Assembly: GCF_014201465.1 (NCBI RefSeq)
Contig: NZ_JACHEP010000001.1
Coordinates: 1 to 42,734 of the forward strand
DNA from: Anoxybacteroides tepidamans
GTDB taxonomy: Bacteria; Bacillota; Bacilli; Bacillales; Anoxybacillaceae
Reading direction: 5' to 3'
DNA: 42,734 nucleotides
The notes under the pieces were generated by a model. The model was not told where the DNA came from, made no database searches, and saw nothing but the letters and a program-made list of their open reading frames with translations. Numbering within the stretch: position 1 is the stretch's first letter; each line of letters begins with the position of its first letter. A program made the position numbers and the translations under genes. Below, one piece after another: positions 1-8,050 of this stretch.

Positions 1-59
1 CAGGGTTTGAAGTGGCACTAGATGGCATATTGTTGGTGTATTCGCTTGTAACACTCGGG

Positions 60-85
60 CTAGTTGAGCGCTAGCGCTCAACTAG
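60..85. repeat. Perfect 26-bp palindrome
   Basis: The 26 bases are their own reverse complement, with core GAGCGCTAGCGCTC and CTAG at both ends. It lies just outside the hairpin that follows the broken IS630-type transposase, so it may be part of the element's end or a composite of its CTAG-containing target. No second copy was seen in the window. The function is not known. Confidence 0.6.
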
Positions 86-128
86 CACCACGGGTAGTTA
101 GGTATAATCTCTTAAAACCGTGGTGCTA
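83..128 (-). terminator. Hairpin after the IS630-type transposase
   Basis: The 11-base arms TAGCACCACGG (83-93) and CCGTGGTGCTA (118-128) are exact complements around a 24-nt loop. The hairpin starts one base beyond the transposase stop codon. It could end the transposase transcript or form the sub-terminal inverted repeat of the element. No strong T-run follows it on the minus strand, so factor-independent termination is uncertain. Confidence 0.45.
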
Positions 129-744
129 TTATATCCAACTTAAAAAGTTAACCTCTGTTTCACGCTGTGCACCCCAAGCGTTGTAGTGCTGGGAGATGTA
201 ATCTGCAAATCGGGTAATCGCGTGATCCATATCGTTTTGATCTTTATGAAACACATTCGCAATCACCGCATCCTTCAGCCATTTCCACAACCGTTCAATC
301 GGGTTTAGCTGTGGAGAATACGGTGGCAAAAAGATAAAATGAAACGGATGTCCTTCTTCGCTCAAATAGTCTTTCACCATCTCGGCATGATGAATACGCG
401 CATTGTCGAGCACTAATATGATAAGCTTCTCTGGATAACGATTGGCTAACATACGTAAGAAATCTAAAAACGTCGTGGCAGTGGCGGATGCTGCACGATG
501 CAAAACGGTTTCTCTATTGTGAACGTTCACTGCGCCAAATACGGAAACTTGGGCGTGATGACCATAAGTAGGAATTTGTTTTTGCTTTCCTATCTCTGAT
601 CAAGTGGTGCGCAATATATCCTTCCATCACGAGACGAACTGCCGTGACACGTTGACGTAACGAGGCATTTTTCATCGTCCGTTCCTTTTGACGAAGTTTC
701 TGTGGCGTCCATCCATGGTCATTCGTAATTTTCAATCGTTTCAT
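129..744 (-). pseudogene. IS630-family transposase, internally deleted
   Basis: Two pieces of one transposase lie in different frames. The N-terminal piece (744 down to about 600) begins MKRLKITNDHGWTPQKLR and ends after about 43 residues. The C-terminal piece (about 590 to 129) contains the DDE-superfamily features LVLDNARIHHA (catalytic Asp) and FLPPYSPQLNPIERLWKWLK (catalytic Glu region). IS630-type enzymes are usually about 340 residues; roughly 130-150 residues of the helix-turn-helix and early catalytic domain are missing, and the join shifts the frame. The element cannot make an active enzyme. The split is an internal deletion rather than the programmed frameshift used by some IS630 elements, because the middle of the protein is absent. 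Confidence 0.85.
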
Positions 745-978
745 CTTGCATCCGCTCCTTTTCCGATCAAGTTCTTAGGAGCGATGGTCAAGATAGGGAA
801 AGGTTATACGGATGTTAACCTTCTAAAGTGCATTTATATAGTATGACAGGCGCAATAACTATCGCTTACGTTCAAACGTATATTCTTTTATTGTATGGAA
901 AATTTGTTCAAAGGAATAAGCAAACAGTGCTAGGTACTGCTCGCATTTTCATCGTTTGATAGGCAACCAGCCAAAAAT
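745..978. other. Non-coding stretch beside the IS630 remnant
   Basis: No convincing gene is seen. The stretch should hold the upstream end of the IS630-type element, but I could not find a partner for the hairpin or palindrome at 60-128, so this end of the element is not defined. Confidence 0.4.
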
Positions 979-1542
979 TCATCCCCTTTTAATGCTGTTG
1001 ATGAATTCCGCATTGATCACTTTTCGATCATCAACAAGGTCTAGCAGCTCATCGTGAGGTCGGATGTCATCACTTTCATCTGAATAATAAAGAGTCACAT
1101 GCACTCCTTCTGACTGGGCAATTTGCAACGCAGGCAAAAAGTCGCTGTCCCCCGTTAAAAGTGCCGCATGAGTGATTAATTTCTTTGTGCTATGCATCAC
1201 TAAGTCTGTTGCTAACATAACATCAATGCGCTTTTGCTCAAACACCGGAAAGCCACGATCGTCAATTCCACGAAATGCTAGTTTCCCTTCCCGAACAGTG
1301 AAGCTGTCTAGCCTGTTCAATCTTTTGAAAAAACTTTGGGCATTTGAGAAATACTCTTTTTCCTCTGGAGATGGATTTGGTGATTGATATGGAAGGCAGT
1401 GGTAGTAGTATGTTCTTAGAAGCAAGTGATCGTTAGCCATGATTGCGGCAAGCTTGCTGTAGTCAATTTTTGCTTTTCCATGCCATTTTAATACATTGTC
1501 AAGATACCCTCCATCAATAAACAGGGCAATCCGTGAATACAA
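979..1542 (-). CDS. NYN-domain (LabA/DUF88-type) putative ribonuclease
   Basis: This 187-residue protein has the PIN-like NYN fold signatures: an N-terminal acidic motif ALFIDGGYL (residues 7-15), RIDVMLATDLVMHS in the middle and the late motif LLTGDSDFLPAL. These give the cluster of aspartates that binds metal in this family. Members are usually RNA-cleaving enzymes; the substrate here is unknown. The best start is TTG at 1542: GGGGGAGGG lies 6-9 bases upstream and translation then begins MYSRIALFIDGG. A longer reading from an ATG at 1581 would place the ribosome site inside the gene. A minus-strand terminator (1563-1592) sits just upstream, so transcription probably depends on read-through or on the promoter inside the 1563-1670 repeat. 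The gene is intact although flanked by broken mobile genes. Confidence 0.8.
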   Translation of the reverse strand: MYSRIALFIDGGYLDNVLKWHGKAKIDYSKLAAIMANDHLLLRTYYYHCLPYQSPNPSPEEKEYFSNAQSFFKRLNRLDSFTVREGKLAFRGIDDRGFPVFEQKRIDVMLATDLVMHSTKKLITHAALLTGDSDFLPALQIAQSEGVHVTLYYSDESDDIRPHDELLDLVDDRKVINAEFINSIKRG

Positions 1543-1562
1543 AAAAATCCCTCCCCCAAATG

Positions 1563-1635
1563 AAAACAAAAGGAGCGACACGATGCCGCTCCCATTCTTG
1601 ACCTGTCATCCGTATGAACGACAGCGTTTATTCTA
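1563..1635 (-). ncRNA. Candidate small RNA (copy 1)
   Basis: From the promoter inside the repeat, a transcript of about 73 nt would start near 1635 and end at the T-rich tract near 1563. It would fold into two hairpins: CTGTCGTTC/GGATGACAG with a 4-nt loop and the GGAGCG/CGCTCC terminator. No reading frame of note exists inside. The claim rests on signals in the sequence and on the second copy; no known RNA family was recognised. Confidence 0.35.
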
Positions 1636-1670
1636 TGTACAATTATGCATAAAAAAAAGGGCATGTCAAG
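1563..1670 (-). repeat. 108-bp repeat, copy 1 (partner at 17327-17434)
   Basis: It aligns without gaps to 17327-17434 with 13 differences. Only two differences fall in the 73 bases at 1563-1635; eleven fall in the last 35 bases. Read on the minus strand, it holds TTGACA (1664-1669), a 16-bp spacer and CATAAT (1642-1647), then a hairpin (CTGTCGTTC pairing with GGATGACAG), then a GGAGCG/CGCTCC stem followed by TTTTGTTTT. It lies just beyond the broken Rpn gene, as copy 2 does. The outer edges of the 74 bp at 1597-1670 also form an imperfect inverted repeat starting CTTGAC. Confidence 0.85.
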
Positions 1671-1699
1671 AAATATTTTACTAAAGATGAGGGCTTTAG

Positions 1700-2131
1700 A
1701 GGAACTGTTCTTCCTCTTAGCCGATGGGAAGGTGTGAAAACGGTCCGTTTCATGTAAAAAGGATGTCGATCATAATTGTCGGTGGAAAAACGGAATACGG
1801 TTCTCCTTTCGAAAGAGAGGACGAAAACAGCCGCGCTCAGTAAGCATGCGTTCCGGCATATCGTGCTGGTAAACAACTTGAATTTCGACGTTGATCCGTT
1901 CGCCGCGATCCGTTAGTACCAATACGTCCAGCCGGCTCATTTTCCCATCTTCCGTTTCTTTCGTCAGCTCAGTGTTTTCGAATTGGACATCGACTCGACG
2001 ATCCGGTCGTCACCTGTCCGATGCAACAGGGCGTTTAAAAAGGCGATCATAATCGACTTACGACTCGGATGACCAAACAATTGCTTGAACATAAAGTCCA
2101 TTTTCAAATCGAGGTATTTCACGAGGGTCAT
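1700..2131 (-). pseudogene. Rpn-family nuclease/transposase, N-terminal remnant
   Basis: From 2131 the reading MTLVKYLDLKMDFMFKQLFG continues with SIMIAFLNALLHRTGDDRIV, then breaks; a second frame resumes VQFENTELTKETEDGKMSRL and then DVLVLTDRGERINVEIQVV, which carries the D...EIQ part of the PD-(D/E)XK active site. Homology is lost after about 'QHDMPERMLTERG'. Rpn (RpnA-like, recombination-promoting) proteins are usually about 280-300 residues, so this is a frameshifted gene with its C-terminal half missing. It sits between the 2316 and 1563 repeats. The reading that overlaps it at 1643-1876 is not a real gene. Confidence 0.8.
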
Positions 2132-2315
2132 CCTTTCGAGGGGAATGTAGCGGGTACAGATTGATTACAACGGAAAGAGAGAAAAAAACAAACGCGGAAA
2201 ATTCAATTTTCCGGTAGATTTTCCTCACAAAAAAGCGAAGAGAGCCGGGGAAATTGGCTTTTAATGAGGGGAAAATGAATTTTGCGTTTATTTGTTTGGC
2301 AAGGGAACAGATTTT

Positions 2316-2397
2316 GAGGAGCGCACATGCAAAAACAGAGAGCCATGCTTATGACTCTCTGTTTCTACAAATCTCGACAATCCTCGGGGCGTGACAG
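2316..2397 (-). repeat. 82-bp repeat with terminator, copy A (partner at 19587)
   Basis: It is nearly identical to 19587-19667: one substitution and one extra T. It contains the stem AAACAGAGAG (2333-2342) / CTCTCTGTTT (2355-2364), with a T-run on its minus-strand side, so it serves as the terminator of the DUF262 gene, whose stop codon is 14 bases upstream. On the minus strand it is followed by an Rpn-family remnant, the same order as copy B. Confidence 0.88.
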
Positions 2398-2411
2398 TAC
2401 CGAACCATTAA

Positions 2412-4436
2412 TTATTTATATTTTCTAAAATCATCTATATATCTTTCTTGATTTTGATCATTTATATACTTCCAAAATTTCCATCCATTCGTAGAAGTAT
2501 TATCCTTACCGCTTAAATTATATTTTGCTTTATCTGCAGCGGCTGAAACAGATAAAACTTCACCATTGTAATGCACTTGTTGAGTCTCAATATCAAATAT
2601 AGCTTCCACTTTTTTATTATAATAACTAGCGAATATTTTTATATTCCCTTTTGTTTTTGGTGGTTGATAGAAGAGATCTACTATTTTTTGTTCTTTTGCT
2701 ATAATATATTTCTCAATCAATTTGAAAATTGATTCCGCTCTTTTTTCTAAAAATACAATATAAAAGTCATCATAGACACCATCTATTATTTCTATAGGTA
2801 TTAAATGATTTTTTAAGCTCTCTACAATATTTGGATTAATTTTCATCAATTCTTTAAGATATTGTGATGGAGATTTCTTTCCAATTTTTATGTTTGTGAT
2901 TTTAGGAATCAATGTCCTGTTCGCTACACAATCTATTAGTGATAATATTTGCTCATTATCTTTAAATTTATTTTTAATGTATTCTTTAGGGAAGATATGA
3001 TGATCTTCTAACTTGCTATTTAAGTGTAGCTGACTTGAATTGCTCCAATCTATTAAACCTTTCGATGCAAAATTTATAAGGTTTAAAATTCCTTTATAAA
3101 TAACATTTCCTTTTTTAGAGAAAGACAAGATATCTTCGAGCGAAGTGATTTGAATTTTTAGGCGACTAAAAAAAGCTTTATCGCTTATCTTCTTATTTTG
3201 AGCAATATTAGAAAGAATAGATGCATCTTGAATTATAGCTTCATTAGAGCCTGAAGAATACCGTTGAGCAAAGATTGATGACCAATACCAGTATTTAATA
3301 AATTCGTGTTGATTTTCGTTCATCTGAGAAAAATCAGTTTTATGGATAGAGCGCAAAAAAATAATTAAAGGTATCAACATGTTTTCATACGGCATCCATT
3401 TTTGAGAAATTATAAATCTCTCTTTAAAAAGAAAATCAAGGACTTTTCTATAACAGTTACAAACCTCATCCCAATACATATTGAAATGTTCATAGTTTAA
3501 ATTAGATAGAATATAATTTCGATCAACTTCCTTGCCATTACTTACAATATAGGAAATAGTACGAACGATTATTTCTCGATTAAAATGATAATTTGGGAAG
3601 CTTGATTCTAGTTCCTCAATTTTTTGTCTTAAATTAAATCCTTTGTATAACTTAGCTGCCAAAATATCTATAAAGTTAAGTTGAATACCTTTGCTATTGC
3701 TTCGTTCGAAAAAGAGAGCAAATTTCTCCGTATTCATATTTAACAAATAATATGAAAGTAATTTTTCACTATTGAATAGTTCACCTAGCTTTACGCATAT
3801 CATTCGATATTTTCTAAAAGCTAGTTTCAATTCTTCTTCATCCATACCCGCAATGAAGGATAATTTCCCAAAATAATTCTCCTTAATATCATCATCCAAT
3901 ATATCGCCTTTTGATATTAAAAAAGCATCTGATAACTTTATAGAGAGCCTATCTTCGTCTTCTTGAAGGCTAAATTCGAATAACATTTCCTCCAATGTTC
4001 TTTCTCTAAACTCTTTTTCACGAATAGATGTTTCGAGTTCCTCTTCATTTTTTGCAATAAACCAAACTTCGTCAACTCCTGTTAGAGCTCTATAGATAGA
4101 AGTAGCTCTTTGCTGACCATCGAGTATAAGCCTAAAGTTATTAATTTGAGTCATTCGTTGAATGTCCTCTTTATCAAAAAACTTGGTTACAAGCTTTTTT
4201 CGACTACCTTCTCCCTTTCTAGGTCTTTTATCTATTTCTCTAACCGTTATTTCGAAAGAAGGTTTACCATATATTATAGAACCTATAAAAATATCTCTAA
4301 CCAAAGAATCAAAAAGCTCACATGTTTTACCTAACTCCCATACGAAGTCTCTTTGAAATTCTGGCAACAAGATATTTTCTTTATGTATATTTTCAACTAA
4401 ATTTTTTATTGATTCTGTCTGTTGTGGAGCAATCAC
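2412..4436 (-). CDS. DUF262 / HNH (GmrSD-like) protein with C-terminal RAMA-like domain
   Basis: A 674-residue protein. The N-terminal DUF262 (ParB-like NTP-binding) domain shows LPEFQRDFVW (24-33) and LILDGQQR (103-110). A DUF1524-type HNH nuclease is at 474-530, with EDHHIFP (about 478-483) and NRT (506-508). The last 80 residues (about 594-660), with VSAAADKAKYNLSG and NGWKFWKY, resemble the RAMA/DUF4357 class linked to modified-DNA recognition. This order is that of the GmrSD modification-dependent restriction group, so cleavage of modified phage DNA is the likely role. It lies 183 bp after herA on the same strand; the 43-bp repeat at 4448-4490 supplies sequence just before its start. GC content is very low (one line counted about 20%), unlike the core genes downstream, which points to acquisition. 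Confidence 0.85.
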   Translation of the reverse strand: MIAPQQTESIKNLVENIHKENILLPEFQRDFVWELGKTCELFDSLVRDIFIGSIIYGKPSFEITVREIDKRPRKGEGSRKKLVTKFFDKEDIQRMTQINNFRLILDGQQRATSIYRALTGVDEVWFIAKNEEELETSIREKEFRERTLEEMLFEFSLQEDEDRLSIKLSDAFLISKGDILDDDIKENYFGKLSFIAGMDEEELKLAFRKYRMICVKLGELFNSEKLLSYYLLNMNTEKFALFFERSNSKGIQLNFIDILAAKLYKGFNLRQKIEELESSFPNYHFNREIIVRTISYIVSNGKEVDRNYILSNLNYEHFNMYWDEVCNCYRKVLDFLFKERFIISQKWMPYENMLIPLIIFLRSIHKTDFSQMNENQHEFIKYWYWSSIFAQRYSSGSNEAIIQDASILSNIAQNKKISDKAFFSRLKIQITSLEDILSFSKKGNVIYKGILNLINFASKGLIDWSNSSQLHLNSKLEDHHIFPKEYIKNKFKDNEQILSLIDCVANRTLIPKITNIKIGKKSPSQYLKELMKINPNIVESLKNHLIPIEIIDGVYDDFYIVFLEKRAESIFKLIEKYIIAKEQKIVDLFYQPPKTKGNIKIFASYYNKKVEAIFDIETQQVHYNGEVLSVSAAADKAKYNLSGKDNTSTNGWKFWKYINDQNQERYIDDFRKYK

Positions 4437-4447
4437 TTTGAATCCTC

Positions 4448-4490
4448 CTCGTATAGTATGTTTAGAAAGATTTTTTAATCGAATTTCCAG
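4448..4490 (-). repeat. 43-bp repeat upstream of the DUF262 gene (partner at 39692)
   Basis: It matches 39692-39734 at 42 of 43 positions (T at 4460, A at 39704). In both places it ends 10-11 bases before the start codon of an unrelated minus-strand gene. The shared block adjoins the ribosome site. It may be the end of a lost insertion sequence or a movable leader. Confidence 0.8.
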
Positions 4491-4503
4491 TTTATTTGAT
4501 ATG

Positions 4504-4617
4504 CTACTTAATCACATATGCTCGGATAATCTGTCCATGTGTAGGGGGTGCCAAATTCTGAACTGGATTTCCGCGATGTTCCTGAATAATTTCGGCAGGT
4601 GAAAGTGCACCGAGATC
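4504..4617 (-). pseudogene. Possible gene remnant after herA
   Basis: Starting two bases beyond the herA stop, an uninterrupted 37-codon reading gives DLGALSPAEIIQEHRGNPVQ and then NLAPPTHGQIIRAYVIK, ending in TAG. The composition looks like a real protein tail (Pro, Gly, charged residues) rather than shadow sequence, but I do not recognise the family and a second frame is also open here. It could be the tail of a lost gene or an alternative C-terminus of HerA reached by a frameshift. Confidence 0.25.
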
Positions 4618-4619
4618 AA

Positions 4620-6707
4620 TTAATTTTCTTCCTGCCATTCTTTAGATATTTTTTCCCAATCAATTTTTCGTTCTTTTTGATCAGTCCAAACATCCCAAAA
4701 ATCAGGATCAGACGAATGTGGTTGTTTTTCTTTTGACAGCTCCCTCATTTCAACGAGTATTGGTATTGGAGCTGCCCATCCAAGGATTATTGCTTTTCTT
4801 GTAGGTAACACTGGTAGCTCTGAGAGCATCGCACCAAGATTATCTGGAACAAGCCTTTTTACAAGTTCTTGATCTTTATCGTTTACTATCCTATGAAGTA
4901 AGAACGTATTACATTGAGAGAGTATTGTTTGAGATAATTCTGAAGGTCTCTGTGATGAAATCAATAATCCTAACCCAAACTTCCTTCCTTCTCTCGCGAT
5001 TTTTTCAAAAATTTTACAACACATAATTGTTTGTGAAAATTCTTCCTCGCCATTATTGTTAAGCTTACTTATATAGTTGTGGGCTTCTTCCAATACTAAT
5101 ACAGTCGGTAAAGCCTCTCCGTTTAGTCTTCGATATCGTTGCAACGCTTCAAATACTATACGTGAAATTACTGCCACAACAAGATGAAGAATATCTACAG
5201 GAACAAGTGAAAGATCGATTATCGCTATTTCCCCATTCTCCGCTTCACTAGCACCGATATAGTCCCGCAACCATCTCTCTAGTGTAACTTCATCTGTAGT
5301 GTTTATAATTGAGCCCATTCTTAAATCAGAAATCATCGTGCGAATTCGCATTACTAAAAAATCAAGATATTGTAGTACATTTTTCTCCTCTGCTATTGTT
5401 TCAATATGATCTGCCAGACTTTCGAGCCTAAATGGTACTGGTGAATCCTCATTAGGACCTTCATAGATTTGTATTTCACCAAATAGTTTCAAAAAATCAT
5501 CGACTGCATTAATAGCATTTTCAACATCGCTGACATAGAAAGAGTCAAAATATTCTTGTTCTTCTCCATTTTTGTTAACAAAATTTTTTCTCTTCTTTAA
5601 CGCAATATTGTTTAATTGCTCACTAAGCGCTTTTAATCCTTCCACATATCGATTATCTATAGTAGTATAAGTTGACAAATAGTATTTAGCGTCATCCGCA
5701 ACCCTAAGAAGTTTTCTTCCAAATTCGTTTTTTCCTGGCTTCTCAGCAAATGCTGACAGCCCGCTATTGTAATCATTTTTTAATATAATTTGTAAACTTG
5801 TGAAATATCTTCTAATCTTTTCAATTTCGTTTTTACTACAAAAATTTCCATTTCTTAGTTCCCTTAGTGCTCTTCGTAAAATAGGCCTTTGAGTCTTGCT
5901 ACTTGCCTGCGCTATTGAACTCCATTCAGCGCTGTTCCACATCCAAGAAGGAACACGTAATTGTTCAAATTCTTTCATGTCACTTTCAATAATCTTAACC
6001 TTAAATTTTCTAACATTACATATATCATCAAAAGTATTTAAATACTCGCCATTTGTATCAAGGATTAAGAATCTTGAGTTAATAGGTTTTTCTTTTTTCT
6101 TTTTATTTTCTTTTGCAGCCTCCAAAGACCAACGAATTAGTCCAGCTACTGAACAAGACTTTCCACTCCCAGTATTACCTAATACCGCCAAATGACGACC
6201 AAACAACTTGTCTGGATTTACTTTTATTACTGAATTGGCAGCAATAGGTGCCGTACCAATAACAACATTTGCGTTTTCATCTTTGTTGGTAATTATAGAT
6301 TCTAATTGTTCCGGGGTAGGTATAACAACAGGGTCACCAACAGACGGATAATTATAAACTCCCCGCTCAAATTCATAATTCTCCTCATCATTATATTTTA
6401 AAACACCCAGTGGATTTGTTACCATTTTTCTTAAAGGATATGGGAGATTTATTATAGTATTATGACTTGCATTACTGATTGTTTGTGATTCAATCCCAAC
6501 CCATGAAATAATACAAACTAATGCACCACTTTCGTTTGGAATAAGCACAAACCCATTTATTCTTGGAAATATAGTTGGGGTACCTGTATTAAGAGCGGTA
6601 CTTTGTGGCGCCCTATTTTCTATTACAACCCTAATTTGATTTGGAGATACAGATTCTACTGTTCCAACTGTTAAATTCCTAAATAAATCATAATCTAAGT
6701 AGAGCAT
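4620..6707 (-). CDS. herA: HerA-like ATPase of a SIR2-HerA defence system
   Basis: A 695-residue HerA/FtsK-type ATPase. The first 60 residues look like the beta-barrel (HAS) domain of HerA proteins. Walker A is GNTGSGKS (177-184), Walker B TVLVLEEAH (535-543), and the sensor region reads LLISSQRPSEL; an alpha-helical insert lies between about 240 and 480. HerA forms hexamers that pump or remodel DNA. In known SIR2-HerA (also called Nezha) systems it assembles with SIR2 into a large complex that depletes NAD+ and cuts DNA on infection. The start at 6707 overlaps the SIR2 stop by 13 bp and has GGGGAGAG upstream, so the two are translated together. Confidence 0.9.
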   Translation of the reverse strand: MLYLDYDLFRNLTVGTVESVSPNQIRVVIENRAPQSTALNTGTPTIFPRINGFVLIPNESGALVCIISWVGIESQTISNASHNTIINLPYPLRKMVTNPLGVLKYNDEENYEFERGVYNYPSVGDPVVIPTPEQLESIITNKDENANVVIGTAPIAANSVIKVNPDKLFGRHLAVLGNTGSGKSCSVAGLIRWSLEAAKENKKKKEKPINSRFLILDTNGEYLNTFDDICNVRKFKVKIIESDMKEFEQLRVPSWMWNSAEWSSIAQASSKTQRPILRRALRELRNGNFCSKNEIEKIRRYFTSLQIILKNDYNSGLSAFAEKPGKNEFGRKLLRVADDAKYYLSTYTTIDNRYVEGLKALSEQLNNIALKKRKNFVNKNGEEQEYFDSFYVSDVENAINAVDDFLKLFGEIQIYEGPNEDSPVPFRLESLADHIETIAEEKNVLQYLDFLVMRIRTMISDLRMGSIINTTDEVTLERWLRDYIGASEAENGEIAIIDLSLVPVDILHLVVAVISRIVFEALQRYRRLNGEALPTVLVLEEAHNYISKLNNNGEEEFSQTIMCCKIFEKIAREGRKFGLGLLISSQRPSELSQTILSQCNTFLLHRIVNDKDQELVKRLVPDNLGAMLSELPVLPTRKAIILGWAAPIPILVEMRELSKEKQPHSSDPDFWDVWTDQKERKIDWEKISKEWQEEN

Positions 6708-7999
6708 TTGGACTCTCTCCCCTCTACTTTATCAAGATGTTGCCCATCATAAGACTCAGCGTTCTGAGTCCTATCGCCACGCTTTTCCTGAATTTCGTTG
6801 CTTCTGATAGAGATTCTATCTATAGCAGCTTTCGGCAGATAATGATCGACAAGAGTTTTAAGATCTCCAAAATGATTTCCTATCAACAGTGTAAATTGTG
6901 CTGGATTATTTCTCTCGTAAAACTTTCGAATTCTTTTATACGAATCGTCATATGAGATAATGACAATATGCGTAGAAGGTATGGAAAGCATATCTTCAAT
7001 AATTCTATTTATATGTAAGTCACCAAAACTGTATCCATATGTAACAATAACAGAGTTCGGTTTACAAATGGCACTTGAAAAATCTCGAAACAAATCTGCG
7101 TATGGATAGTAGTCTGTCTCGATATCCTTCGAAGAGTTTGGGTATATAGCCAAATGCTCATAAGAATTTATCTTCTCAGAATAGTCTTTATCTCCGAAAT
7201 CTACAGGTAATTTTCTGATAATCTTGTCCTCCGATATCCAATCAATTGAGCCATGCAATTTAGTAAAACGTACTACTCCCTCAACAAATCTAGGCTCTCC
7301 TCTTAACCCTGGTGGATTATAAAAATAATCCAATTCAAACCTCCCTGACCTAAATATAGGTCTTACTTTTCCGACAAATCGATCTATCATCATTATGCCA
7401 GCACTATCACAACCGAATTCAATAAACCGATCATAGTTAGTTGTAAATATATGCAATCTATCCCTTGTCGGAGTGCGACTTGAAAAGCTAATTAAGAAAG
7501 ACTTTAAATAATTTAGAGCAAAATAGGACTTCGAAACGCTATTAAGAAAATCATGTTCAGTTTTAATAATATTCTTTAAAAATGTACTTAACTGAGCCGA
7601 AATTTCGATCTCTAGTTTTGTTGCTTTTTGCTCATCGATAATCTTTAGTCCTTTAAGCAATTCGTTAGCAGTTCTAAGATCATCTTCAAAATTTGCATAG
7701 CCTCTCTCCATAGCTTCGGCTGATTTATCTGCATATTTCGTTATATATTCGGAATACTCACCATTAAACATAATTCTGTTCATCCCTTGTGAACTGCAAT
7801 TTGCTAAGTTTGTTACTGCAATTGTTAAACCGGCTCCAAAAAGCGCAGACATATGTTCACTTTGGAATAGAGCTGATAGCCATGGTTCTATTTCTTTTCT
7901 TAATTGTCCTATATGGATTTCTTCATTTCTTTCAAAAGACATTTCCTTTCTATTTATTTTAAGAATATTACTTAAATCCCAGTTGATATTATTTTCCAT
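6695..7999 (-). CDS. SIR2-domain NADase of a SIR2-HerA defence system
   Basis: A 434-residue protein with a defence-type SIR2 fold. GAGLT (55-59) is the nucleotide-binding loop, TTNYD (186-190) carries the conserved Asn, KLHGS (247-251) the catalytic-type His, and VTYGYSFGD (319-327) the late SIR2 motif. There are no zinc-binding Cys pairs, unlike the deacetylase at 19635-20414, so NAD+ hydrolysis is the expected activity. Residues 90-170 form a helical insert. GGGGGA lies 5 bases before the ATG at 7999. It is the first gene of the SIR2-herA unit, and an inverted repeat (8020-8050) covers its putative promoter. Known systems of this type kill or arrest the infected cell by NAD+ loss; activity here is inferred from motifs and neighbour. 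Confidence 0.9.
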   Translation of the reverse strand: MENNINWDLSNILKINRKEMSFERNEEIHIGQLRKEIEPWLSALFQSEHMSALFGAGLTIAVTNLANCSSQGMNRIMFNGEYSEYITKYADKSAEAMERGYANFEDDLRTANELLKGLKIIDEQKATKLEIEISAQLSTFLKNIIKTEHDFLNSVSKSYFALNYLKSFLISFSSRTPTRDRLHIFTTNYDRFIEFGCDSAGIMMIDRFVGKVRPIFRSGRFELDYFYNPPGLRGEPRFVEGVVRFTKLHGSIDWISEDKIIRKLPVDFGDKDYSEKINSYEHLAIYPNSSKDIETDYYPYADLFRDFSSAICKPNSVIVTYGYSFGDLHINRIIEDMLSIPSTHIVIISYDDSYKRIRKFYERNNPAQFTLLIGNHFGDLKTLVDHYLPKAAIDRISIRSNEIQEKRGDRTQNAESYDGQHLDKVEGRESKCST

Positions 8000-8019
8000 A
8001 AAAATCCCCCAATGTTTCT

Positions 8020-8050
8020 ATAATTGATTGTAGATGAGCAAATCAATTAT
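8020..8050 (-). promoter_or_regulatory. Promoter and inverted-repeat operator of SIR2-herA
   Basis: ATAATTGAT (8020-8028) and ATCAATTAT (8042-8050) are perfect 9-bp inverted arms around 13 bp. On the minus strand they overlap a possible promoter: TTGATT, 18 bp, TATAGA. A repressor bound here would cover the promoter. No regulator gene lies nearby, so it would be encoded elsewhere or be one of the system's own proteins. Confidence 0.45.

Noticed and set aside
6695-7999. Thoeris (ThsA-type SIR2)
   Set aside because: No TIR-domain ThsB gene nearby and HerA is directly coupled, so SIR2-HerA fits better.
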